A program made the position numbers and the translations under genes. DNA of 6,613 nt from Betaproteobacteria bacterium (GTDB lineage Bacteria; Pseudomonadota; Gammaproteobacteria; Burkholderiales; SG8-39), in the NCBI GenBank assembly GCA_019237595.1, contig JAFAGU010000250.1, positions 1 through 6,613 of the forward strand, in the 5' to 3' direction. The notes below the pieces were generated by a model. It had not been told where the DNA came from, did no database searches, and was given only the letters and a program-made list of their open reading frames with translations. This document shows positions 1 through 5,740 of the stretch, in pieces (positions within the stretch are counted from its first letter, which is position 1; each line of letters begins with the position of its first letter).

Positions 1-80
1 AGAATGCCGGCGAAGACGAGCGCGACCCGGTCGGCGAGGAGCTTCGCCGCGACCGAGCTCCAGAAGCCGCGGTGCCTCAC
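1..80 (-). CDS. ABC transporter permease, DppC-like, N-terminal fragment (cut by window edge)
   Basis: Only the first 26 codons are present; the gene continues past base 1. It starts with GTG at 80-78, which overlaps the TGA stop of the upstream permease (79-77) as GTGA, a usual sign of translational coupling. The visible peptide begins M-R-H-R-G-F-W-S-S and continues K-L-L-A-D-R-V-A-L-V-F-A-G-I-L. This is a short basic cytoplasmic leader running into the first hydrophobic segment, as in DppC/OppC-type subunits. In this transporter class the second permease gene normally follows the DppB-type gene directly, and position is the main argument for the call. The protein would pair with the DppB-like subunit to form the inner-membrane channel. 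The family assignment cannot be tested further because the EAA loop and the rest of the protein lie outside the window. Confidence 0.7.
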   Translation of the reverse strand, partial: MRHRGFWSSVAAKLLADRVALVFAGI

Positions 81-1030
81 GTGCGCTGGATCCGCGGGTC
101 GAGCAACGGCTGGACGAGGTCGACCACGAGGTTCAGCGCCACGAAGAAGAGCGCGAGGAAAAGGATCGTCCCCTGGAGGAGCGGCACGTCGCGCTGGAAG
201 ATCGCCGTATTGAGGAGGAATCCGGTGCCGGGCCACGAAAACACCGTCTCTACCAGGATCGAGCCGCCCAACAGGTAGCCGAGCTGCACGCCCATGACGG
301 CGATCGCCGTAGGCGCCGCGTTCTTTACCACGTGCAGGAAGATGCGCCGTTCGCCGAGTCCCTTCGCCTTCAGCGCGATGACGAACTCGCGCGACAGGAT
401 GTCCGCGACGAGCGCGCGCACCGTGCGTGCGAGGATGGAGGTGGGAATCACGGAAAGCGTCACCGCCGGCAGGACGACGAACCGGATGTGCTCCCAGTCC
501 CAGGCCCAATCCGCCGAGCCCGAGCTTCCCATGCCCATCGCGGGCAGCGCGTTCCACAAGACCGAGAACACGATGACGAGCACCATGCCGAGCCAGTAGT
601 GCGGCACCGAGACGCCCGCGACCGCGAGCGCCGTCACCACCCGGTCGATCCAGCGGCTTTGGAAGTAGCCCGCCACGGCGCCGAAGCTCACGCCGAGCGT
701 GAATCCCACAGCGCAGGCGAAGACCGCGAGCACGAAAGTATTCGCGATGGCATGGCGAATCTCGGAGGCGACCGGCCGCCCTGTAGCGATGGAGGTTCCC
801 AGGTCGCCCTGCAGGGCGCGCCCGACCCACTTCGCGAATTGCACCGGCACGGGCTTGTCGAAGCCGTATTGCGCCTTCAGCTGCTCCACGAGCTCGGCCG
901 AGGCGTCGGCGGGCAGCACCGAGGAAAGCGGGTCGCCGGGCGCGAGGAACACGAGCGCGAAGCACACCGCGCTCACCGCGAGTGCGATCGGCACGGCGTA
1001 CGCGAGCCGGCGGAGCAGGAAGAGGATCAT
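77..1030 (-). CDS. ABC transporter permease, DppB/OppB family (peptide/nickel/opine type)
   Basis: A 317-aa inner-membrane permease of usual length for the family. Residues 1-30 form the first membrane helix, ending in the typical F-L-A-P-G-D-P. A periplasmic stretch follows, with the conserved G-D-L-G-T-S at 75-80. Further hydrophobic segments lie near 98-122, 133-160, 184-203, 240-262 and 285-306. The cytoplasmic EAA-type loop that contacts the ATPase is near 216-238 (A-L-K-A-K-G-L-G-E-R-R). The family signatures E-T-V-F-S-W-P-G-T-G (261-270), R-D-V-P-L-L-Q-G (280-287) and a C-terminal L-D-P-R-I are all present. The gene begins 7 bp after the stop of the second binding protein with no clear Shine-Dalgarno sequence, so it probably depends on coupled translation. 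Its stop overlaps the GTG of the next permease. The role is half of the translocation channel for substrate delivered by the adjacent binding proteins. The substrate cannot be read from the permease. Confidence 0.93.
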   Translation of the reverse strand: MILFLLRRLAYAVPIALAVSAVCFALVFLAPGDPLSSVLPADASAELVEQLKAQYGFDKPVPVQFAKWVGRALQGDLGTSIATGRPVASEIRHAIANTFVLAVFACAVGFTLGVSFGAVAGYFQSRWIDRVVTALAVAGVSVPHYWLGMVLVIVFSVLWNALPAMGMGSSGSADWAWDWEHIRFVVLPAVTLSVIPTSILARTVRALVADILSREFVIALKAKGLGERRIFLHVVKNAAPTAIAVMGVQLGYLLGGSILVETVFSWPGTGFLLNTAIFQRDVPLLQGTILFLALFFVALNLVVDLVQPLLDPRIQRT

Positions 1031-1037
1031 GCGTGCG

Positions 1038-2624
1038 CTACTTCGCGACGCTGACCGGCGAGAAGTCCTGGAACCAGTTCTGCGCCTGCACGAAGCCCTT
1101 GACCTTCGGCGAGAGCGCGCGCGGGCCTACGTCGTGGGCGACGAAGAGGAACAGGGCGTCATTCACGAACTTCTCGTGCGCGCGGCGGATCGCCCCGAGC
1201 TGCACCTCGGGGTCGAAGCTGTAGCGCACGACCCTGAAGAGCGTGTCCATTTCCGGGTCGCTGTAGTACCCCCAGTTCGTGCCCCGCGGCGGAAAAAGTC
1301 CCGAGTCGAGATGGCGGATGAGCGCCGTGAACGGGTCCTGGCTGAAGTACGACGAGTTGGTCGAGGCGGCGCCCCGCGTGCTCGGGTCCCTGGCGCCGGC
1401 ACGCCAGTTGGCGAGGAGCGCGTTCCACTCCAGCACCTCGAACTCGACCTTGATGCCGACCTCGGCGAGGTTCTGCTGGATGAACTCGTTCATGAGGAGC
1501 GGCTGCATCTGCCCGGAGCCGGAAGTGGAGATGATTGCCTTGACGGCAAGCGGTTTCTCCCGGGTGTAGCCCGCCTCCTTCATCAGGCGGCGCGCTTCCT
1601 CGACGTCGTAGCGCACGTCGAAGCCCGGCTTGCCGAACCAGCGGCTGTTCGGCGGCACCATGCCTTTCGCCTCGACCATCATGCTGCCGAGGAGCTTCTT
1701 CATGCCCGCGCGGTCGATCGCCAGGTTCGCGGCTTTCCTCACGCGCACGTCGTTCCACGGCGAGCCCTCGATGCGGCTGAAGTGCCAGGGCCAGACATGC
1801 GGATAGACGTTGCTCGTGACCTGAAAACCGGCGCCTTTCAGGCTCGGGATGGCGTCCGGAGGAGGGGCCTCGATCCAGTCGACCTGCCCCGAGCGCAGGG
1901 CCGCGACGCGCGCAGACGGGTCCGGCACGGGCAGGAGCACGAGGCGCTCGGCTTTCGGGACGCGCAGCTTGTTCCAATAGTCCTTGTTGGGAACGAGCTC
2001 GGCGCGCTCACGGGGCGTGTACTTCTCGAGCTTCCAGGGGCCCGTGCCCGAGGGGCTCTTCAGGAACGCGTCCCAGCTCCTGCCCACCTTTTCCCATTGC
2101 GCGGGGCTCGACATTGCGATCCACGCGATGCCGAAGGGGAGAAGCGCGTCAGGCTCGTTCGTGCGCACTTCGAGCGTCCGCTCGTCTATGGCACGGTAGC
2201 TCTTGATCGAAGGGATCCGGCCGCGGCCCTGCGCCGCCTGCTTGGGATCGTATTGCGGCGACTTGTCGTTCAGGATCTTGTCGAGGTTCCAGGCCGCGGC
2301 TTGCGCGTTGAACGCCGAGCCGTCGTGAAAGCGAACGCCCTCCCGGATGCGGAAAATCCAGACGGTCTTGTCCTTCGCATCGACCTTCCATTCGGTGGCG
2401 AGCCCCGGCACGAGGCCCGAGGGCTTGTCGGCGGAGGAGAGGTCCCAGAGAACGAGCGAGTCGAAGAGCGTGTAGCCGATGAAGCGCATGCCTTCGGCGC
2501 CCTGGTCGGTCTGGCCGTTCGGCAGCGGGATGTCCGATGCGGTCATCGCGATGCGCAACACGCCCTGCGCCGCGCCAAGGCCCGGGACGAGGGACGCGAG
2601 AAGAACGGCCGCCGCGAGGCGCAT
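1038..2624 (-). CDS. Periplasmic solute-binding protein, SBP family 5 (second of a tandem pair)
   Basis: A 528-aa exported binding protein from ATG 2624. The signal peptide is residues 1-19, with likely cleavage at G-A-A|Q-G, and the mature protein starts near V-L-R-I-A-M-T. Family-5 features include F-H-D-G at 99-102, G-T-G-P-W-K-L at 193-199, N-D-V-R-V-R-K at 291-297 followed by D-R, S-T-S-G-S-G-Q-M-Q-P at 366-375 and V-K-G-F-V-Q-A-Q near 508-515. It is a clear paralogue of the gene just upstream: a hand count over residues 193-266 gives about 50 of 74 identical. Start choice is uncertain because GTG 2636, GTG 2630 and ATG 2624 are all in frame. A GGAG at 2642-2639 lies 8 nt from GTG 2630, 14 nt from ATG 2624 and 2 nt from GTG 2636, so GTG 2630 is a serious alternative. 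The frame stays open far upstream through the preceding gene, but that part is an out-of-frame shadow. It would deliver substrate to the downstream permeases; peptide, opine or another organic ligand is possible. Confidence 0.92.
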   Translation of the reverse strand: MRLAAAVLLASLVPGLGAAQGVLRIAMTASDIPLPNGQTDQGAEGMRFIGYTLFDSLVLWDLSSADKPSGLVPGLATEWKVDAKDKTVWIFRIREGVRFHDGSAFNAQAAAWNLDKILNDKSPQYDPKQAAQGRGRIPSIKSYRAIDERTLEVRTNEPDALLPFGIAWIAMSSPAQWEKVGRSWDAFLKSPSGTGPWKLEKYTPRERAELVPNKDYWNKLRVPKAERLVLLPVPDPSARVAALRSGQVDWIEAPPPDAIPSLKGAGFQVTSNVYPHVWPWHFSRIEGSPWNDVRVRKAANLAIDRAGMKKLLGSMMVEAKGMVPPNSRWFGKPGFDVRYDVEEARRLMKEAGYTREKPLAVKAIISTSGSGQMQPLLMNEFIQQNLAEVGIKVEFEVLEWNALLANWRAGARDPSTRGAASTNSSYFSQDPFTALIRHLDSGLFPPRGTNWGYYSDPEMDTLFRVVRYSFDPEVQLGAIRRAHEKFVNDALFLFVAHDVGPRALSPKVKGFVQAQNWFQDFSPVSVAK

Positions 2625-2632
2625 CCTCACGT

Positions 2633-4225
2633 TCACTTCTCCATGTAGACCTTGACGTAGTCCTGGAACCAGGACTGCGCCTGCACGAAGCCCTTGACCT
2701 TCTTCGAGAACATGACCGGGTTCAGGTCGTGGACCACGAAGAGGTCGGGCGCCTCGTCGACGATGAGCTGGTGCGCCTGCGTCGTGCCGCGCGCGATCTC
2801 GCTCTGCTCGGTCGTGAGCTCGATGCGGTTCAGGATGCGGTCGTAGGCTTCGCTCTTGAAGTGGCCCCAGTTGGCGCCGTTCGGCCCGCCGTTGGCCGAG
2901 AGCAGGTAGCGAGCCATGGTGGCGATGTCGATGGACGGGCTGGAGATGTTGAGCGCGTCGACGCCGCGCGATTCCCGGCTCGGCGCGCCGTTGCGCCAGG
3001 CGTTCAGGACGAGCCCCCATTCGACGACGTCGAAGGTCACGTCGAAGCCGCAGGCGGCGACCTGCTGCTGCAGGAGCTCGTTCATGGTGAGCGGCTGCAT
3101 CTGGCCGGAGCCCGAGGTGGAGATCATGACCTTGATCGGGATGCGCTTGCCCTCGGGGAAGCCGGCGGCGTCGAGGAGCTGCCTCGCCTTCGCCGGGTCG
3201 TACCGATAGCGCTGCGACGGCGTTCCGAAATTGGGGTGCTTCGCGGAGAAGAAGCCCACCGAGGGCTCGGCTGTGCCGCCGACGAGCTTCACGACCGCCT
3301 CGCGATCGACGCAGTAGTTGATCGCCTGGCGCACGCGCACGTCGTTGAACGGCGGCTTGGTGTTGTTCAGCATCCACGGCCAGTAGTGCGGGTAGCTGTT
3401 GGTGGAGAGCACGTAGCCCGCCTGCTTCAGGCTCGGGATGGCGTCGGGCGCGGGCGCCTCGATCCAGTCGACCTGCCCGGAGCGCAGCGCCGCGGTGCGC
3501 GTGTTCGCCTCGGGGATCGGCAGCAGGACGATCTTGTCGAGCTTCGGCACGCGAGCCTTGTCCCAGTACGCGGCGTTCCTCTCGAGCTCCGCGCTTTGCC
3601 GCGGCGTCCAGCGCGCGAGCTTGAACGGCCCGGTGCCCTGCGGGGCCTTCGCATACTCGGTCCAGCTGCCGGCTTTTTCCCACGCCGTAGGGCTCGTCAT
3701 GAGCGGCCAGACCATCAGCATCGGGAAGTAGGAGAGCGGGCGCACGGTCGTCACGCTCACCGTGGCGTCGTCGATCTTCCTGTAGGACTTCACGTATGGG
3801 TTGCGCGCGCGAGTCAGCCCGGCCGCCTGCGGCTCGAACTGCTTCGCCTTGTCGTTCATGTAGCGCTCCATGTTCCACACGAACGCATCCGCGTTGAACG
3901 GCGTGCCGTCGTGGAACTTGACATCGCGGCGCAGGCTGAAGATCCACGTGGCCGGATCCTTCGGGTCCTGCTTCCATGCGGTCGCAAGTCCCGGCCTCAG
4001 CGAAGCCGGCGCATCGGCGCGCGACAGATCCCAGAGGATGAGGCCTTCGAAGACCGGATAACCGAGGAAGCGCATGCCCTCGAAGCCGTTGTTCGGCATT
4101 CCCGTAGTGGTGGGAATGTCCCCGGCCGTCATGGCGATGCGCAGCGTCCCCTGCGCGTGAACGCCACAGGATGCAGCCACGAGCGCGACGAAACCGCAGG
4201 CGAACGAGCCGACACGGCGGAGCAT
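2633..4225 (-). CDS. Periplasmic solute-binding protein, SBP family 5 (first of a tandem pair, operon leader)
   Basis: A 530-aa exported binding protein and the first gene of the ABC importer operon. The signal peptide has a basic M-L-R-R start, a hydrophobic core to about residue 19 and likely cleavage after V-H-A at 22-24. A cysteine at 20 is preceded by A-A-S, a poor lipobox, so a soluble periplasmic protein is more likely than a lipoprotein. Family features are F-H-D-G at 104-107, G-T-G-P-F-K-L at 197-203, N-D-V-R-V-R-Q-A-I-N at 294-303 with D-R at 307-308, S-T-S-G-S-G-Q-M-Q-P at 369-378 and V-K-G-F-V-Q-A-Q at 510-517. The ATG at 4225 has a purine-rich AAGGGGGG at 4239-4232, 6 nt upstream. 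The stop is 8 bp before the ATG of the second binding protein. SBP family-5 proteins bind di- or oligopeptides, nickel complexes, opines, glutathione or sugars, and nothing visible here decides between them. Confidence 0.94.
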   Translation of the reverse strand: MLRRVGSFACGFVALVAASCGVHAQGTLRIAMTAGDIPTTTGMPNNGFEGMRFLGYPVFEGLILWDLSRADAPASLRPGLATAWKQDPKDPATWIFSLRRDVKFHDGTPFNADAFVWNMERYMNDKAKQFEPQAAGLTRARNPYVKSYRKIDDATVSVTTVRPLSYFPMLMVWPLMTSPTAWEKAGSWTEYAKAPQGTGPFKLARWTPRQSAELERNAAYWDKARVPKLDKIVLLPIPEANTRTAALRSGQVDWIEAPAPDAIPSLKQAGYVLSTNSYPHYWPWMLNNTKPPFNDVRVRQAINYCVDREAVVKLVGGTAEPSVGFFSAKHPNFGTPSQRYRYDPAKARQLLDAAGFPEGKRIPIKVMISTSGSGQMQPLTMNELLQQQVAACGFDVTFDVVEWGLVLNAWRNGAPSRESRGVDALNISSPSIDIATMARYLLSANGGPNGANWGHFKSEAYDRILNRIELTTEQSEIARGTTQAHQLIVDEAPDLFVVHDLNPVMFSKKVKGFVQAQSWFQDYVKVYMEK

Positions 4226-4320
4226 GGCGATCCCCCCTTAGGAACCTGCTACCGCCACGCAAGCGCTATGCCATGCGGCTGGGAGCGTGATGAGACCCCG
4301 GCCTTGAGTGCGCGCCCCAA

Positions 4321-4335
4321 TTCGGCGCGGCCGAA
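4321..4335. repeat. Short perfect inverted repeat (6-bp arms, 3-nt centre)
   Basis: TTCGGC at 4321-4326, GCG in the middle and GCCGAA at 4330-4335 form a perfect 15-bp dyad in the divergent intergenic region. It lies about 95 bp upstream of the first binding-protein gene and about 100 bp upstream of the plus-strand small gene. If the operon starts near 4357, the dyad would fold as a hairpin in its untranslated leader; otherwise it could be a protein-binding site. There is no adjoining T-tract, so it is not an intrinsic terminator. Confidence 0.3.
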
Positions 4336-4351
4336 CGGGTGCCGCACCAAG

Positions 4352-4381
4352 AGCGGGCCCGGATATCAGCGCTGGCCCGCT
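4352..4381. promoter_or_regulatory. Perfect 8-bp inverted repeat, candidate operator
   Basis: AGCGGGCC at 4352-4359 and its exact complement GGCCCGCT at 4374-4381 are separated by 14 nt. It lies in the divergent intergenic region between the ABC operon (minus strand) and the small exported-protein genes (plus strand). No T-run follows on either strand and both flanking genes point away, so it is not a terminator. The arm spacing suits a dimeric repressor or activator, and the site overlaps the candidate minus-strand promoter. An operator function is inference; in GC-rich DNA a chance repeat of this size is possible. Confidence 0.35.
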
Positions 4382-4392
4382 GCGGCGGTCAA
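4363..4392 (-). promoter_or_regulatory. Candidate sigma70-type promoter for the ABC importer operon
   Basis: Read on the minus strand, TTGACC (4392-4387) matches the -35 consensus at five of six positions. After an 18-nt spacer, TGATAT (4368-4363) could serve as a -10 element but matches TATAAT at only three of six positions. Transcription would begin near 4356-4358, leaving a leader of about 130 nt before the ATG at 4225. The weak -10 would fit an activator-dependent promoter. The 4352-4381 inverted repeat covers the -10 and the start point. This is pattern matching only. Confidence 0.25.
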
Positions 4393-4438
4393 CGGTCTAG
4401 TTCCGGCGGCGTTGATTGGGCTTTCAAAGGGGGAAATC

Positions 4439-4717
4439 ATGCGCAAGCTCGTTGTCAGCCTTTGCATCGCCAGCGGCCTCTCGCTCGTTCCGACGGCCTT
4501 CGCTCAGCAGACCGCAAAGAAGGAATTCGGCGAGCACCCGCGCATCGCGGCAGCGGTCCGGGAGCTCGAAGGCGCAATCCAGTACATGGAGCACGCGCCG
4601 CATGACTTCGGTGGCCACAAGGCCCAGGCCATTGCGGATAGCCGTAAAGCCATCGAGCAGCTGCGCCTCGCGATGCAATACCGCGCCGTCGAGGACAATC
4701 GAAAAGGCAAGAAGTAA
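4439..4717 (+). CDS. Small exported helical protein with DFGGHK motif, function unknown
   Basis: A 92-aa protein. Residues 1-22 form a Sec signal peptide (basic M-R-K start, hydrophobic core, P-T-A-F-A|Q cleavage site), leaving about 70 mature residues in the periplasm or outside. The mature part has no cysteine and reads as two amphipathic helices: H-P-R-I-A-A-A-V-R-E-L-E at 33-44, continuing A-I-Q-Y-M to about 50, and A-I-A-D-S-R-K-A-I-E-Q-L-R at 64-76. They are joined by an H-D-F-G-G-H-K turn at 55-61 that looks like a conserved family motif. The start is supported by AAAGGGGG at 4426-4433, 5 nt before the ATG, and by the signal peptide; the frame is open far upstream but that part is an antisense shadow. 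The next gene starts 11 bp downstream on the same strand. I recognise the motif as recurring in small proteobacterial hypothetical proteins but know no function for it. Confidence 0.85.
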   Translation: MRKLVVSLCIASGLSLVPTAFAQQTAKKEFGEHPRIAAAVRELEGAIQYMEHAPHDFGGHKAQAIADSRKAIEQLRLAMQYRAVEDNRKGKK

Positions 4718-4728
4718 GTCGCTTCGCT

Positions 4729-5106
4729 ATGAGGCGACTGCTCGTGGCCGCGACATTGTTCGTCGCGGCTACCTCCGGGCTGGCGCAGACCCCGGTCAAG
4801 TGCCAGGACAAGAACGGACGCATCGTGTACGTCGACCGGGACTGCGAGGTCTATGGGCTGCGCAATATTGGCCCCGTCCAGGATCGAACAACGGTCATGC
4901 CCTCCAATCCGGATCGGTCCGAGGGTAACGACACTGGAAGCTCAAGCGGCGGCGGGATGCAGGCTTGCCGCAGCGATGCGCAGCGATTCTGCCGGACCGT
5001 AAAGCCCGGAGGCGGCGCCGTGATCGACTGCCTCATCGACCATCAGGACGACATTACGGAGGACTGCTACCAGTTTCTCAAGGCGCGACAGAAAAACAAT
5101 AAATAG
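4729..5106 (+). CDS. Exported DUF4124-like protein with C-terminal four-cysteine (GLG1/Cys-rich repeat-like) module
   Basis: A 125-aa protein with a signal peptide at 1-19 (cleavage likely at S-G-L-A|Q). Residues 22-43 resemble the N-terminal part of DUF4124: K-C-Q-D-K-N-G-R-I-V-Y with a second cysteine at 39. A flexible Ser/Gly/Asn-rich linker covers about 58-77. Residues 80-113 hold four cysteines (C80, C88, C101, C113) spaced C-x7-C-x12-C-x11-C around V-K-P-G-G-G and C-L-I-D-H-Q. This resembles the repeat of Golgi glycoprotein 1 (Cys_rich_FGFR, PF00839), which also occurs in small secreted bacterial proteins. With C25 and C39 there are six cysteines after the signal peptide, an even number that fits disulfides formed in the periplasm. 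The gene follows the 92-aa gene by 11 bp with no strong ribosome binding site, so coupling is likely. The function is unknown, and domain names come from motif memory, not a search. Confidence 0.87.
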   Translation: MRRLLVAATLFVAATSGLAQTPVKCQDKNGRIVYVDRDCEVYGLRNIGPVQDRTTVMPSNPDRSEGNDTGSSSGGGMQACRSDAQRFCRTVKPGGGAVIDCLIDHQDDITEDCYQFLKARQKNNK

Positions 5107-5116
5107 GGCGGCCGGT

Positions 5117-5458
5117 TCACTTCACGGCTTCCAGGCGGTTCGCGGGCCGGTCAAAGAAACGTTCGTTGCACTTGTCGACGATCATTTGAATCTGCGCTTT
5201 TTGTTCCGGGAGTTGTTGTAGAAGGGCGAAGGTTCGCCTGTATTCGCTGTTATCGGGGAATGTGGCCTGCAGCCTGTCGGCTACGCAGCGACAGATTGCG
5301 TGGCATTGCGCTCTCTCCGATTGGGTGAGGCGCGCATTGCTTTGGCAGCTGTTGACGCAGCCGTTGTAGAGCTCCGCATACTGCTCCGGATTCCATTGCC
5401 CATGGGCAGATATCGGGAGCAGAAAGAGAGTCAAGCCTAGAGCCTGTTCTAGTCGCAC
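5117..5458 (-). CDS. Small exported six-cysteine protein, function unknown
   Basis: A 113-aa protein with a GTG start at 5458-5456. The start is supported by a strong GGGGAGG at 5469-5463, 4 nt upstream, and by an immediate signal peptide (residues 1-20, L-G-L-T-L-F-L-L-P-I-S-A-H-G|Q). Six cysteines follow, at 34, 38, 52, 56, 58 and 97. The core C-x3-C-x13-C-x3-C-x-C, with I-C-R-C-V-A-D-R-L-Q at 55-64, resembles a loose group of small secreted proteobacterial proteins with a C-x-C-V-x3-L helix. The even cysteine count and export suggest disulfide-stabilised helices, though a metal-binding role for C-H-x3-C-x-C cannot be excluded. The gene converges on the 125-aa gene with only 10 bp between the stop codons and no terminator between them. 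I do not recognise a function. Confidence 0.8.
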   Translation of the reverse strand: MRLEQALGLTLFLLPISAHGQWNPEQYAELYNGCVNSCQSNARLTQSERAQCHAICRCVADRLQATFPDNSEYRRTFALLQQLPEQKAQIQMIVDKCNERFFDRPANRLEAVK

Positions 5459-5740
5459 GTTGCCTCCCCGGGGCGGTTCTCTCCGCCCGTCCGCATGCCG
5501 AGCCTATGCCCTTCGCTTTGCGTCTACCTGACGACGTTGAAGGCGAGCGCAAGATGCCGAGTCGACCTTCAGCCCGCCCGCCAACGGTCAGCTTTTGTGC
5601 GCGGCGCCGAAACCGATCGACCCGTCTGGAACGCCGCTCATCGCTGAACGACAAGACAGGTCCGTCAAATGATGTTCCCTTGGTGACGCGAGGCCGCTAT
5701 TGCACTTCACAGGCCCGCACCTGATCACTATGTTCTTCGC
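5459..5740. other. Intergenic stretch of 282 bp, no gene recognised
   Basis: The region lies between the divergent GTG start of the 113-aa gene and the ATG of the Hpt gene, so it should hold promoters for both. Open frames here give Arg/Ser-rich, low-quality peptides with no family features. Apart from the hairpin at 5471-5488 I see no convincing -35/-10 pair, tRNA or terminator. TTGCAC at 5700-5705 is a possible -35, but nothing resembling a -10 lies 16-18 nt downstream. On the minus strand a stretch near 5512-5545 resembles, in translation (S-P-S-T-S-S-G), the short palindromic REP-like elements common in GC-rich proteobacteria, but its pairing is poor. Confidence 0.4.
5471..5488 (-). promoter_or_regulatory. 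Possible leader hairpin next to a ribosome binding site
   Basis: On the minus strand GGGCGG-AGAGAA-CCGCCC forms a perfect 6-bp all-GC stem with a 6-nt loop. It ends at 5471, one base before the GGGGAGG Shine-Dalgarno (5469-5463) of the 113-aa gene. The 3' arm joins a CCCCGGGG palindrome (5466-5473) that contains part of the Shine-Dalgarno, so alternative pairings could hide or expose it. The repeat is directly visible; a regulatory role is inference. It is not followed by a T-run, so it is not an intrinsic terminator. Confidence 0.25.

Noticed and set aside
332..1054. Plus-strand open frame of 240 codons opposite the DppB-like gene
   Set aside because: It is His/Arg/Glu-rich shadow sequence with no recognisable domain, and the opposite strand carries a complete permease.
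699..2648. Long plus-strand open frame of about 650 codons opposite the permease and second binding-protein genes
   Set aside because: The translation is Arg/Glu/His/Val-rich with no family features and lies antisense to well-supported genes. Such frames are expected opposite GC-rich coding sequence because stop codons are rare there.
2625..4262. Upstream extension of the second binding-protein frame, giving an apparent 1074-aa fused protein
   Set aside because: The extension is an out-of-frame reading of the first binding-protein gene with unnatural Arg/Ala/Gly-rich sequence. The real protein begins at the signal peptide near 2624-2636.
4243..4262. Alternative upstream start of the importer operon at 4262
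   Set aside because: That ATG opens a different frame from the first binding protein, whose own ATG at 4225 has a purine-rich ribosome binding site and leads straight into a signal peptide.
2537..4438. Plus-strand open frame running into the 92-aa gene, suggesting a 726-aa protein
   Set aside because: The part before 4439 is antisense to the first binding-protein gene and has shadow-type composition. A clear Shine-Dalgarno and signal peptide place the real start at 4439.
5505..5545. Possible REP-like palindrome in the intergenic region
   Set aside because: Only a 5-bp CCTTC/GAAGG stem with a loop of more than 20 nt can be paired, and no second copy is seen in the window.
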